Assembly (NCBI GenBank): GCA_003428585.1
Contig: QVQC01000082.1
Location: 43,003-107,002 of the forward strand
Length of the DNA: 64,000 bases
Direction: 5' to 3'
Origin: Nioella halotolerans
GTDB lineage: Bacteria; Pseudomonadota; Alphaproteobacteria; Rhodobacterales; Rhodobacteraceae
Positions 27,633 through 36,315 of this stretch are shown here, piece after piece. The notes beneath the pieces were generated by a model. It was given only the letters and a program-made list of their open reading frames with translations. It was not told where the DNA came from and did no database searches. Every line of letters begins with the position of its first letter. The stretch's first letter is position 1. Position numbers and translations under genes: made by a program.

Positions 27633-28457
27633 TCACAGCGGCCCATCCGGCCCCGCCTGCTGCAACCGCCCGCCAAGTCGGATCGGCGCCACGCGCAGCG
27701 CCTTGCCGGTGCGGTCGTCGGTTTCCACGAAGACGCCCGACAGCGTCGGCTCGCCGGTCGCGGGGGTGAAGCGATCCTTCGGCATGCCGGTGATGAAACG
27801 GCGCAGCGGTTCGCCTTTGTCCATGCCGATGACGCTGTTGTAATCGCCGCACATGCCTGCGTCGCTTTGCAAGGCGGTGCCGGCGGGCAGGATCTGGGTG
27901 TCGGCAGTGGGCACATGGGTGTGGGTGCCGACGACGAGGCTGGCGCGGCCGTCGCAGAAATGCCCCATCGCCATCTTTTCCGAGGTCGCCTCGCAATGCA
28001 TGTCGATGATGGCGGCGGCAGCCAACCCGCCCAGCGGATGGCTGCGCAGCACACCCTCCACCGCGGAAAACGGGTCCGGAAAGGGACGCTTCATGAACAC
28101 CTGCCCAAGCACCTGCATCACCAGAACCTTGCGCCCGCCCTTCGCCTCGAACAGTTGGTGCCCCCGCCCGGGCGCGGTTTTGGCATAGTTCAGCGGGCGC
28201 AGGATGCGCGGCTCACGCTCGATGAATTGCAGCATGTCGCGCTGGTCGAAAGCGTGGTCGCCCAGCGTCAGGCAATCGGCGCCCGCGTTCAGCAGAACCT
28301 GCGCATGCGCCGGCGACAGGCCCGCGCCGGAAGTGGCGTTCTCGCCATTCACGACGACGAAATCGAGCCGCCAGTCGGTTTTCAGACGGGGGAGCGTTCC
28401 GGTCACGGCGGCGCGGCCGGCGCGCCCCATCACATCCCCAAGGAAAAGAAGCCTCAT
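27633..28457 (-). CDS. YmdB-family (TIGR00282) metallophosphoesterase
   Basis: A 274-residue cyclic-nucleotide-type phosphodiesterase. Metal ligands are visible in LGDVMGRAGR at the start, VVNGENATSG, LGDHAFDQRD, DMHCEATSEK and GTHTHVPTADTQILP. The family hydrolyses 2',3'-cyclic nucleotides and in Bacillus affects biofilm formation. It begins 11 bases after the 5-formyltetrahydrofolate cyclo-ligase gene ends, so the two form an operon. The length is normal and all metal-binding motifs are intact. Confidence 0.93.
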   Translation of the reverse strand: MRLLFLGDVMGRAGRAAVTGTLPRLKTDWRLDFVVVNGENATSGAGLSPAHAQVLLNAGADCLTLGDHAFDQRDMLQFIEREPRILRPLNYAKTAPGRGHQLFEAKGGRKVLVMQVLGQVFMKRPFPDPFSAVEGVLRSHPLGGLAAAAIIDMHCEATSEKMAMGHFCDGRASLVVGTHTHVPTADTQILPAGTALQSDAGMCGDYNSVIGMDKGEPLRRFITGMPKDRFTPATGEPTLSGVFVETDDRTGKALRVAPIRLGGRLQQAGPDGPL

Positions 28458-28468
28458 GGCGGCAAGGC

Positions 28469-29050
28469 TTAGGGCGTTCCGCCGGGCGCGGCAAGGGGGC
28501 GGTGCGTGCCCGCCTCGGTCACCACCGCGTCAAGCCGCTGGTCAGTGGGTTCCACGACCAGATTGCCCAGTTCCTGTGCGCTATAGGCAAAGCCGACGGC
28601 GCGGGTGGGGCGCAGGGCGCGCAGCTTTTCCAGCGTGCGGTCGTAGAAGCCGCCGCCATAGCCCAGCCTGTTGCAGTCGCGGTCGAAAGCCACCAGCGGC
28701 ACGATCAGGATCTCGGGGTCCAGCCAGTCGCCGTCCGCCGGCACCCGCGCCCCGAACGGGCCGTCGACCATCGCCGCCTCCGGCGTCCATTCGCGGAAGC
28801 CGAGCGGCTGGCCCTTGCCGGCGATCACCGGCACGCAGAGGCGGTTGCCCTCGGCCAAGGCCCTCATCGCCGGGGTCGGGTCAAGCTCCGTTCGCATCGC
28901 CATGTAACCGGCGATCACCTTGCCGCGGCGCGGGCCGATTTCCGCCAGCAGAGCATTGTTGGCGTCCGCGACAGAGGCGGTGGCAAAGGCTTCGGCCCGC
29001 GCGGCGAAGGCCTGTTCGCGCAGGGCGGTCTTGCGGGTGGTCGGGTCCAA
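28469..29050 (-). CDS. 5-formyltetrahydrofolate cyclo-ligase, probable TTG start
   Basis: ATP-dependent conversion of 5-formyl-THF to 5,10-methenyl-THF in folate recycling. Recognisable segments are TTRKTALREQAFAARAEAF at the N-terminus, the folate/ATP site VPLVAFDRDCNRLGYGGGFYDRTLEKL, and VGFAYSAQEL near the end. I chose TTG at 29050: it has AGAGAGGC just upstream and gives 193 residues, the family length. The nearest in-frame ATG (29137) would add an atypical extension and overlap the divergent VOC gene start. A YmdB-type gene follows 11 bases downstream. Confidence 0.88.
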   Translation of the reverse strand: MDPTTRKTALREQAFAARAEAFATASVADANNALLAEIGPRRGKVIAGYMAMRTELDPTPAMRALAEGNRLCVPVIAGKGQPLGFREWTPEAAMVDGPFGARVPADGDWLDPEILIVPLVAFDRDCNRLGYGGGFYDRTLEKLRALRPTRAVGFAYSAQELGNLVVEPTDQRLDAVVTEAGTHRPLAAPGGTP

Positions 29051-29127
29051 TTCTGCCTCTCTTGCTTGCGATCCGGGGCGGACCGGGGTTTCATCGTGGG
29101 CAGCATAGGCCAGTGCAAGGGGGAACC

Positions 29128-29742
29128 ATGCTGACATTCGACCATCTGGCCGTTTCCTGCGACAGGCTGGCCGATGGCGTCGCCCATGTCGAGGCGGCAT
29201 TGGGCGTCGCGCTTGGCCCCGGTGGCCACCACGCCGCCATGGGCACGCATAACCGGCTGCTGTCGCTCGGGCCCGGCGAATACCTGGAGGTCATCGCCAT
29301 CGACCCCGAAGCGCCGGGACCGGCGCAGCCGCGTTGGTTCGACCTCGACAATTTCCACGGAACGCCAAGGGCGACGAACTGGATCTGCCGCTGCGACGAT
29401 CTGGACGCCGCCCTTGCCGCGGCCCCCGAAGGCGCGGGTGTGGCGTGGGACCTAGCGCGCGGCGATCTGAACTGGCGCATGGCCGTGCCCGCGAACGGCA
29501 AGCTGCCTTTCGACAATGGCTTCCCGGCACTGATCGAGTGGAAGGGCACGGGCCACCCGGCGGACCGCCTGCCCGATCACGGCATCCGGCTGGCCCGGAT
29601 CGACCTCGTGCACCCCGCGGCGGCGGCTCTTGGCCGGGCGCTTGGCCCGTTCATCGCCGACGGGCGGCTTGTCATCCGCGACGGCCCCGCCCCCGCCCTG
29701 TCGGCGGTCCTGGCGGGGCCCGGCGGGGAGGTCAGGCTATGA
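29128..29742 (+). CDS. VOC-superfamily glyoxalase-like protein
   Basis: A 204-residue protein of the glyoxalase-like (PF13468-type) branch of the vicinal-oxygen-chelate fold. It starts LTFDHLAVSCDRLADGVAHV, contains HAAMGTHNRLLSLGPGEYLEVIAID (parts of the betaalphabetabetabeta unit with potential metal ligands His and Glu) and later GFPALIEWKG. A GGGGGAA element precedes the ATG. The reaction cannot be assigned. It is divergent from the cyclo-ligase gene and followed by the TerB/DnaJ gene. Confidence 0.85.
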   Translation: MLTFDHLAVSCDRLADGVAHVEAALGVALGPGGHHAAMGTHNRLLSLGPGEYLEVIAIDPEAPGPAQPRWFDLDNFHGTPRATNWICRCDDLDAALAAAPEGAGVAWDLARGDLNWRMAVPANGKLPFDNGFPALIEWKGTGHPADRLPDHGIRLARIDLVHPAAAALGRALGPFIADGRLVIRDGPAPALSAVLAGPGGEVRL

Positions 29743-29812
29743 TCCGCCTTTCGCGGCGGCGCGACGCGAAAGCCCCTCACAATTTGCGCGGCTCCGGGCT
29801 ATGACATCGTCC

Positions 29813-30496
29813 ATGTCCCTTTGGTCCCGCATCAGTGACGCGCTTTCTGCCCTCGCCGCCGGCGAAGGGCTTGGCGCGATGTTCGACAAGCTGCGCAAGC
29901 CGCCCGAACGGACGGTCGGTTTCGCCATCGCCGTGATCGCGCTTGGCGCCAAGATGGCCAAGGCCGATGGCCGCGTGACGCGCAACGAGGTCACCGCCTT
30001 CCGCGAGGTCTTCGCCATCCCGCAGGCCGATGAGAAATCGGCGGCCCGTGTCTTCAACCTCGCGCGCGAGGACGTGGCGGGATTCGAGGAATATGCCCGC
30101 AAGATCGCCACCATGTTCGACGCCGACAGCGCGGTGCTGACCGACCTGATGGACGGGCTTTTCCACATCGCCGTGGCCGATGGCGAATACCACCCGGCCG
30201 AGGATGCGTTCCTTGAACGGGTCGCCGAGATCTTCGGGATGCCGCCGCGCGAGTTTGCCGCCCTGCGTGCCCGCAACCTGCCCGATGCAAAGCCCGACCC
30301 CTACACCGTTCTGGGCGTCGATCCGAGCATGTCGCGCAAGGAGATTCGCGCCGTCTGGCGGCGCCTTGTGCGTGAAACCCACCCCGACCGGATGATCGCC
30401 CGTGGCGTGCCCGAGGAAGCCGTCAAGCTGGCCCAATCGCGGCTGGTGGCGATCAACGCGGCGTGGGAAGAGATCGAGACCACGCACGGGGAGTGA
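29813..30496 (+). CDS. TerB/DnaJ-domain protein (DjlA-like)
   Basis: A 227-residue protein with an N-terminal TerB-like helical domain (residues 35-150: AVIALGAKMAKADGRVTRNE; LFHIAVADGEYHPAEDAFLE, both acidic metal-binding-type loops) and a C-terminal J domain (PDPYTVLGVDPSMSRKEIRA) with the HPD motif in ETHPDRMIARG. It lacks the membrane anchor of E. coli DjlA. J domains stimulate DnaK ATPase, so this is a co-chaperone. The ATG at 29813 (MSLWSR) was preferred over one at 29801. The EEP-family gene begins 5 bases after its stop. Confidence 0.9.
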   Translation: MSLWSRISDALSALAAGEGLGAMFDKLRKPPERTVGFAIAVIALGAKMAKADGRVTRNEVTAFREVFAIPQADEKSAARVFNLAREDVAGFEEYARKIATMFDADSAVLTDLMDGLFHIAVADGEYHPAEDAFLERVAEIFGMPPREFAALRARNLPDAKPDPYTVLGVDPSMSRKEIRAVWRRLVRETHPDRMIARGVPEEAVKLAQSRLVAINAAWEEIETTHGE

Positions 30497-30501
30497 CGGC
30501 C

Positions 30502-31560
30502 ATGCGCATCGCCACCTACAACGTGGAATGGTTCGCCAACCTTTTCGACGATTCGGGCCGGTTGCTGGACGACCAGAACTGGTCGGGCCGGCAGGACGTG
30601 ACCCGAAGCCAGCAGATCGCGGCGCTGACGCGTGTGTTCCGGGCGCTCGACGCCGACGCGGTGCTGGTGATCGAGGCGCCCGACAGTTCGCGCGACCGCG
30701 ACGGCACCGCCGCGCTGGAAACCTTCGCGGCCCATGCCGGGATCCGGGCGCGCAAGGCGTTGATCGGCTTCGTCAACGAGACCCAGCAGGAGATCATCCT
30801 GCTCTACGACCCCGACACCCTGCAGGCGCGTCACGACCCCGTGGGCGAGGAAACCGGCAAGAAGGGATCGCGCACGCCGCCGCGTTTCGACGGCACCTAC
30901 CGGATCGACCTCGATATCGACGCGACAGAGGATCTCGTGCGGTTTTCCAAGCCGCCGCTGGAAGCCGTGATCGACAGCGACCTCGGCAGTTTCCGCCTGA
31001 TCGGGGTGCACGCGAAATCCAAGGCGCCGCACGGTGCGCGGGGTCGCGACGAGATGCTGCGCCTTGCCATTGCCAACCGGCGCAAGCAACTGGCGCAATG
31101 CATCTGGATCCGCGAACGCGTCTCCTCCCACCTGGCCGAGGGCACGCCGCTTGTCGTGGCGGGAGATTTCAACGACGGCCCCGGCCTTGACGAGTTCGAG
31201 GCGCTTTTCGGCCGCTCGGGCGTCGAGATCGTGCTCGGCACCGATCTGCCGCCCGAGGAGCAACTTTTCGACCCGCACGCGGCCGAGGCGTTGACGTCGC
31301 GGCTTGGCGGCGGGCCGACGAGTGCGCGGTTCTATATCCGGGACGAGGATCGCTTCCTGACCGCGCTGCTCGATTACATCATGGTCAGTTCGCGCCTGCG
31401 CCCCATGGCGCATGACTGGCGCATCTGGCACCCGTTCGAGGATCGCGCCTGCTGGCAGGACGACATGCTGTGTCGCGCACTGCTGACAGCGTCGGATCAT
31501 TTTCCGGTCACGCTGGACCTGAGCAAACCCTTCACAACCCCGCACCAAGCCCCTAGCTGA
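30502..31560 (+). CDS. Endonuclease/exonuclease/phosphatase-family protein
   Basis: A 352-residue protein of the EEP (DNase I-like) fold. The start RIATYNVEWFANLF is the conserved first strand with catalytic Asn. VLVIEAPDSS holds the metal-binding acidic residue; FRLIGVHAKSKAP, VVAGDFNDGPGLDEFE (the GDFN motif) and TASDHFPVTLDL (the SDH motif) complete the active site. The substrate may be DNA, phosphoinositides or other phosphoesters. There is no signal peptide. The ATG at 30502 follows GGGAG and lies 5 bases after the DnaJ gene, giving an operon. Confidence 0.9.
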   Translation: MRIATYNVEWFANLFDDSGRLLDDQNWSGRQDVTRSQQIAALTRVFRALDADAVLVIEAPDSSRDRDGTAALETFAAHAGIRARKALIGFVNETQQEIILLYDPDTLQARHDPVGEETGKKGSRTPPRFDGTYRIDLDIDATEDLVRFSKPPLEAVIDSDLGSFRLIGVHAKSKAPHGARGRDEMLRLAIANRRKQLAQCIWIRERVSSHLAEGTPLVVAGDFNDGPGLDEFEALFGRSGVEIVLGTDLPPEEQLFDPHAAEALTSRLGGGPTSARFYIRDEDRFLTALLDYIMVSSRLRPMAHDWRIWHPFEDRACWQDDMLCRALLTASDHFPVTLDLSKPFTTPHQAPS

Positions 31561-31566
31561 TAGATC

Positions 31567-31899
31567 ATGAAACAGACCCTGCCCCTTTTGCTGACCCTTT
31601 CCCTTCTGGCCACCCCCGCCGCCGCGCAGGACGAGCAGCGCGACAGCCTGCGCGATGGCTGGGGGCTGCTGTCCGAAGGTTCGCGCCTCATCCTTGAGGG
31701 GCTGGCCGACGAGATGCGCCCGATGATGGATGAGCATGTGCTGCCCTTCCTCGCCGAATTGTCGGAACTGATGGACGATGTCGCCCTCTACGAACTGCCC
31801 GAGCGGTTGCCGAACGGCGATATCATCATCCGCCGGCGCGAACCGCTGGATCCGGACGTGGATGATAGCACCGATTCCGGTGAGCCGATCGACCTGTGA
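31567..31899 (+). CDS. Small exported protein of unknown function
   Basis: A 110-residue protein with a clear signal peptide (MKQTLPLLLTLSLLATPAAA, cleaved before QDEQRD). The mature part is short and helical (LSEGSRLILEGLADEMRPMM; LAELSELMDDVALYELPERL), with a C-terminal acidic tail. I recall similar Rhodobacteraceae proteins mislabelled as AAA+ ATPase, but no nucleotide-binding motif is present. It lies 6 bases after the EEP gene, so the two are cotranscribed. Confidence 0.8.
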   Translation: MKQTLPLLLTLSLLATPAAAQDEQRDSLRDGWGLLSEGSRLILEGLADEMRPMMDEHVLPFLAELSELMDDVALYELPERLPNGDIIIRRREPLDPDVDDSTDSGEPIDL

Positions 31900-31981
31900 C
31901 ATCGGGGCGCCGGCGCATGGACAATCGTGCCGCGGCCCCGCATACCCGATCCCACCCTGACCTGATGAAGAGGCCCGCCCG

Positions 31982-33814
31982 ATGTTCCTGCCCCGCCCCG
32001 ACCGCCCCGAGATTGCCCGCGATGCCGACGCCTCCGGCGGGGCCGATCTGGGCCCCCTGCCCGATTGGGATCTGAGCGCCCTTTACACCGCGCCCGACGC
32101 GCCCGAGGTGACCCGCGACAAGGACTGGCTGCAAACGGAATGCGCCGCCTTCGCCACCGATTACGAGGGCAAGCTGGCGGATCTATCGGCTGACGAGATG
32201 CTGCGCGCGGTGCAGCGCTATGAAAAGATCGACACGGTCGCCGGGCGGCTGATGTCCTTTGCCGGCCTGCGCTATTACCAGAACACCACCGACCCGGAAC
32301 GCGCGCAATTCCTGTCCAACATGCAGGAAGCGATCACCGTCTCCACCACGCCGCTGGTGTTCTGGGGTCTGGAATTCAACCGGCTGCCAGATGACCATTT
32401 CGAGAGGCTGATGACGGCCAATGCCGACCTCGCGCGCTATCGCCCGGTCTTTGACCGCATGCGCGCGATGAAGCCCTACCAGCTGTCGGACGAGCTGGAA
32501 AGATTCCTGCACGACCAGTCGATGGTGGGGGCCGCGGCGTGGAACAAGCTGTTCGATGAAACCATCGCGGGGTTGAGCTTCCATGTCGATGGCGAAGAGC
32601 TTGGCATCGAGGCCACGCTGAACCTGCTGACCGACAAGACCCGCGACAAGCGAGAGGCGGGCGCGCGGGCGCTGGCAGAGACCTTCGGCGAAAAGATCAG
32701 CCTTTTCGCCCGGGTTCACAACACGCTGACCAAGGAAAAGGAGATCGAGGATCGCTGGCGCAAACTGCCCACCCCGCAGATGAGCCGCCACCTTGCCAAC
32801 CACGTTGAACCCGAGGTGGTCGAGGCGCTGCGCGACGCGGTGGTCAAGGCCTATCCGCGCCTGTCGCATCGCTACTACAAGCTGAAGGCAAAGTGGCTCG
32901 GCCTCGACACGCTGGAGGTCTGGGACCGCAACGCACCGCTGCCGATGCAAGATGACCGGCTGGTCACGTGGGACGAGGCGCGCCAGACGGTGATGGAAGC
33001 GTATGACAGCTTCGATCCGCGCATGTCGGAATTGGCCAAGCCGTTCTTTACCGATGGCTGGATCGACGCCGGCGTGAAGGAGGGCAAGGCGCCGGGGGCG
33101 TTCGCGCACCCCACCGTGGCCGACGCCCACCCTTACGTGATGCTGAACTACCTCGGCAAACCGCGCGACGTGATGACGCTGGCCCACGAACTGGGCCACG
33201 GCGTGCACCAGCGGCTGGCGGCGGGGCAAGGCGAGCTTCTGTCGGCCACGCCGCTGACGCTGGCCGAAACCGCCTCTGTCTTCGGTGAAATGCTGACCTT
33301 CCGCAAGATGCTGTCGCAAGCCAAGGACGACGCCGAACGCAAGGTGATGCTGGCCGGCAAGGTCGAGGACATGATCAACACGGTCGTGCGCCAGATCGCG
33401 TTTTACGATTTTGAATGCAAGCTGCATGCCGCCCGCGCCGAAAGCGAACTGACGCCTGAGGATATCAACGCGCTGTGGATGAGCGTTCAGGCCGAAAGCC
33501 TCGGCCCGGTCTTCAATTTCATGGACGGGTACGAAACCTTCTGGGCCTATATTCCGCATTTCGTCCATTCGCCTTTCTACGTCTATGCCTATGCCTTCGG
33601 CGACGGACTGGTGAACGCGCTTTATGCCGTCTACGAGGAAGGCGACGCGGATTTTCGGGAGAAATATTTCGAGATGCTGAAAGCGGGCGGATCGAAGCAC
33701 CACAAGGACTTGCTGGCGCCCTTCGGGCTTGATGCCAGCGACCCGGCCTTCTGGGACAAGGGGCTCTCGATGATCGAGGGGATGATCGACGAGCTGGAAG
33801 CGATGGAAGATTGA
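31982..33814 (+). CDS. M3-family oligoendopeptidase
   Basis: A cytoplasmic zinc metallopeptidase of 610 residues (PepF/oligoendopeptidase F branch of M3). The zinc motif HELGH is at residues 402-406 within MTLAHELGHGVHQ, and a downstream glutamate ligand lies in LAETASVFGEML. The N-terminal helical lid (LSADEMLRAVQRYEKIDTVA) is also typical. It degrades short peptides. The start MFLPRPDRP is the first ATG giving a normal length. It follows the small exported protein by about 80 bases on the same strand. Confidence 0.95.
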   Translation: MFLPRPDRPEIARDADASGGADLGPLPDWDLSALYTAPDAPEVTRDKDWLQTECAAFATDYEGKLADLSADEMLRAVQRYEKIDTVAGRLMSFAGLRYYQNTTDPERAQFLSNMQEAITVSTTPLVFWGLEFNRLPDDHFERLMTANADLARYRPVFDRMRAMKPYQLSDELERFLHDQSMVGAAAWNKLFDETIAGLSFHVDGEELGIEATLNLLTDKTRDKREAGARALAETFGEKISLFARVHNTLTKEKEIEDRWRKLPTPQMSRHLANHVEPEVVEALRDAVVKAYPRLSHRYYKLKAKWLGLDTLEVWDRNAPLPMQDDRLVTWDEARQTVMEAYDSFDPRMSELAKPFFTDGWIDAGVKEGKAPGAFAHPTVADAHPYVMLNYLGKPRDVMTLAHELGHGVHQRLAAGQGELLSATPLTLAETASVFGEMLTFRKMLSQAKDDAERKVMLAGKVEDMINTVVRQIAFYDFECKLHAARAESELTPEDINALWMSVQAESLGPVFNFMDGYETFWAYIPHFVHSPFYVYAYAFGDGLVNALYAVYEEGDADFREKYFEMLKAGGSKHHKDLLAPFGLDASDPAFWDKGLSMIEGMIDELEAMED

Positions 33815-33839
33815 GCGCCGGCTCGGGGATCGCGGGCGC

Positions 33840-34073
33840 ATGACAAGCGATCGCAGCAAATGGGCCGCGTTTCGGATGAAACTGAAGCGGCTGCTGGTCT
33901 GGGTGCGCGCCAACGTGCCGCCCGGGCTGCGCCTGCTTGTGGGTCTGGTCCTGATCGGCTTCGGGTTGCTCGGGTTTCTGCCCGTCTTCGGCTTCTGGAT
34001 GCTGCCGCTGGGGATCGCGGTGGCAGCGCTCGACGTGAAGCCGCTTCTGGCCCGGTTACGCAGGCGGCCGTGA
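33840..34073 (+). CDS. Small membrane protein
   Basis: A 77-residue protein with a basic N-terminus (SKWAAFRMKLKRLLVWV) and one to two membrane segments (LRLLVGLVLIGFGLLGFLP and FGFWMLPLGIAVAALDV), ending in a basic tail. It resembles PGPGW-type small transmembrane proteins. It begins 25 bases after the oligoendopeptidase gene. No function can be assigned. Confidence 0.7.
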   Translation: MTSDRSKWAAFRMKLKRLLVWVRANVPPGLRLLVGLVLIGFGLLGFLPVFGFWMLPLGIAVAALDVKPLLARLRRRP

Positions 34074-34163
34074 GCGTTCTTTCAACGGGATGCCTTTGGG
34101 GCGCGTCTCATCCGATCGGAACCGGTTCAGCAACAGTCGCGCGACCGGCCTTCGGCCACGGGT

Positions 34164-35141
34164 TTACCGCGATGCGGCTTGTTCACCCGCGAAGGCCGCT
34201 TCCAGCGCCGCCTGCGTCCCGCGCGAGAATTCCAACGGAACCGGGTACTCGGCGCCCGTGCGCAGCGTGCGACCGAACGCCTCCACCTGCGCCACGTATT
34301 GCCGGGCGTTGGGGAACCGCGTCAGCCGCTCCTCGCCATCGCCGCGCACCAGCCGCACCGAGGCTTCGCGATGGCTCACCGGGTTGAACGGCGCGGTCAA
34401 CTCCACGAACCCCTCGCTGCCATGGAAGGTCATCACCTGCCGGTTCGGGGCTTCCATGCTCATGTAGATGGAACAGGTCGTCGCGCCGTAATCCGCCCAG
34501 ATCCGGGCAGACACGTCCACGCCGTCCCGCCAGCCGAAGCGCGAGACGACTTGCGCAGGCTCCTGCCCCGTGACCAACCGTGCAGCGCCAAGCGTATAGA
34601 CCCCGATATCGCGCGTCACGCCGCCGCCAAGCGCCGCGTCGAGGCGGATATTGCCGGCATCCTGCAAGCGGAAGGTGAAATAGCCATCAATATGCAACAG
34701 GTCGCCAATCACGCTGCCCTGCACGATCTCGCGCACCATCTGCCATTGCGGGTGATGCGGGATCATGTAGGCCTCGGCGATCAAGAGCCCGGTTTCCTCG
34801 CGCAGGGCGATCAACCGGTCGATATCGGCAAGGCTCAGCCCGATCGGTTTTTCGCAGAGCACATGCTTGCCCGCGCGGGCGGCCTTCTCGGTCCATTCCA
34901 CATGCAACGCATTGGGCAGCGGGATGTAGACCGCCTCGATCGCGGGATCGGCAAGCAGCGCCTCGTAGCTGTCATGAACCGCGAGGTCGGGCTGCAACGC
35001 CCGGAACGGCGCGGCCTTTTCGGAGGTCGATGTCGCCAAGGCCGCCAGAACGGCCCCGGAAGCATTGTGAATGGCAGGCGCCATCGTCTTGCGGGCGAAA
35101 TTGGCGGCGCCGAGGACGCCCCATCGGATCGGATCGGTCAT
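34164..35141 (-). CDS. Gfo/Idh/MocA-family oxidoreductase
   Basis: A 325-residue NAD(P)-dependent dehydrogenase. The Rossmann start is IRWGVLGAANFARKTMAPAI, followed by YIPLPNALHVEWTEKAARAG and HVLCEKPIGLS, where the EKP lysine is the family hallmark, and a C-terminal substrate domain (GGGVTRDIGVYTLGAARLV). Members act on sugars, inositol or biliverdin; this one cannot be narrowed. GGGAGAT precedes the ATG at 35141, and an in-frame codon at 35210 is not supported. It lies after the rpoH terminator and is therefore an independent unit. Confidence 0.92.
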   Translation of the reverse strand: MTDPIRWGVLGAANFARKTMAPAIHNASGAVLAALATSTSEKAAPFRALQPDLAVHDSYEALLADPAIEAVYIPLPNALHVEWTEKAARAGKHVLCEKPIGLSLADIDRLIALREETGLLIAEAYMIPHHPQWQMVREIVQGSVIGDLLHIDGYFTFRLQDAGNIRLDAALGGGVTRDIGVYTLGAARLVTGQEPAQVVSRFGWRDGVDVSARIWADYGATTCSIYMSMEAPNRQVMTFHGSEGFVELTAPFNPVSHREASVRLVRGDGEERLTRFPNARQYVAQVEAFGRTLRTGAEYPVPLEFSRGTQAALEAAFAGEQAASR

Positions 35142-35175
35142 GTGGTCATCTCCCTGTTCGCCCGCACAAGACCAT

Positions 35176-35225
35176 GAAAAAGGCCCGCGCGAAAGGCGGG
35201 CCAACCTCATTCTCGCGCGGGCCTT
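35176..35225 (-). terminator. Rho-independent terminator of rpoH
   Basis: A perfect 13-bp stem (AAGGCCCGCGCGA / TCGCGCGGGCCTT) begins 7 bases past the rpoH stop and ends in a run of five T on the minus strand. An internal ggcccgc/gcgggcc pairing offers an alternative fold. It separates rpoH from the Gfo/Idh/MocA gene downstream. Confidence 0.88.
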
Positions 35226-35231
35226 GCGGCG

Positions 35232-36149
35232 TCACGCCGGGGCCAGCATCCCCTGTTCCTTCGCCAGTTCGCGCATCCGGGTCTGCAGTTTCTCGAAGGC
35301 GCGCACCTCGATCTGGCGGATACGTTCGCGGCTGACTTCGTAGACCGCCGACAGGTCCTCCAGCGTCACCGGCTGATCCTTCAGCCGCCGCTGCGTCAGG
35401 ATATCGCGTTCGCGGTCGTTCAGAACGTCCATCGCCTGTTTCATCAGGGCGAGGCGCTGCTGCAGCTCGTCGCGTTCCTCGTAGTCGCCGGCCTGATCGG
35501 CGCCTTCGTCCTCCAGCCAGTCCTGCCACTGGGTGGAACTGTCGCCCTCCGACCCGATCATGGCATTGAGCGACGCGTCGCTGCCAGACATGCGCCGGTT
35601 CATCGAGATCACCTCGTCCTCCGTCACGCCGAGATCATGGGCGATCTGCTTGACGTTCTCGGGGCGCATGTCGCCATCTTCGAGCGCGCCGATGCGGGCC
35701 TTGGCCTTGCGCAGGTTGAAAAAGAGCTTCTTCTGCGCGCTTGTCGTGCCAAGTTTCACCATCGACCACGATCGCAGGATGTATTCCTGGATGCTGGCGC
35801 GGATCCACCACATTGCATAGGTCGCAAGTCGAAAGCCCCGTTCCGGGTCGAACCGCTTGACGGCCTGCATCAGGCCCACGTTGGCCTCCGAAATAACCTC
35901 CGCCTGCGGCAGCCCGTAGCCGCGATAGCCCATGGCGATCTTGGCGGCGAGGCGCAGGTGCGACGTCACCAGCTTGTGGGCGGCCTCGGTATCCTCGTGG
36001 TCGACCCACCGCTTGGCCAGCATGTATTCCTCCTCCGGTTCCAGCATCGGGAACTTTCGGATTTCCTGCATGTACCGATTGAGGCCCTGTTCCGGCGACG
36101 GGGCCGGAAGATTGGCATAGGTGCTGAGGTTGCTACTCACGTTTGTCAT
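35232..36149 (-). CDS. rpoH: Heat-shock sigma factor RpoH (sigma-32)
   Basis: RNA polymerase sigma factor for heat-shock genes, 305 residues. The core-binding region 2 has DPERGFRLATYAMWWIRASI. The RpoH box QKKLFFNLR at residues 139-147 is specific to sigma-32 proteins and identifies this as RpoH rather than another group. Region 4 ends with VSRERIRQIEVRAFEKLQ. A sigma-32-type promoter sits 49-77 bases upstream of the start and a Rho-independent terminator directly follows, so it is a monocistronic, probably autoregulated gene. Many Rhodobacteraceae have two RpoH copies; which one this is cannot be told here. Confidence 0.97.
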   Translation of the reverse strand: MTNVSSNLSTYANLPAPSPEQGLNRYMQEIRKFPMLEPEEEYMLAKRWVDHEDTEAAHKLVTSHLRLAAKIAMGYRGYGLPQAEVISEANVGLMQAVKRFDPERGFRLATYAMWWIRASIQEYILRSWSMVKLGTTSAQKKLFFNLRKAKARIGALEDGDMRPENVKQIAHDLGVTEDEVISMNRRMSGSDASLNAMIGSEGDSSTQWQDWLEDEGADQAGDYEERDELQQRLALMKQAMDVLNDRERDILTQRRLKDQPVTLEDLSAVYEVSRERIRQIEVRAFEKLQTRMRELAKEQGMLAPA

Positions 36150-36197
36150 ACCCCTGTTCGATTCGACGGATATGTAAATTGTATTAACTTGCCGTTA

Positions 36198-36226
36198 ACG
36201 TGGGGACAGCCCTTCTCCGTTTCAAG
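36198..36226 (-). promoter_or_regulatory. Near-consensus sigma-32 promoter upstream of rpoH
   Basis: Minus strand reads CTTGAAA (36226-36220), a 14-base spacer and CCCCACGT (36205-36198), against the E. coli sigma-32 consensus CTTGAAA-N12/14-CCCCATNT. The start point would lie about 40 bases before the rpoH ATG. It implies positive autoregulation. Confidence 0.72.
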
Positions 36227-36315
36227 GGTCGATCCCGCATTCGTCCTAAAGTTACACCCGCAAGCTTGCACACACAATCCATGTTACAACGTCCTCACGT
36301 GCAGTTGTGCACACA

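Noticed and set aside
31567-31899. AAA+ ATPase annotation for the small exported protein
   Set aside because: The 110-residue chain has a signal peptide and no Walker motif.
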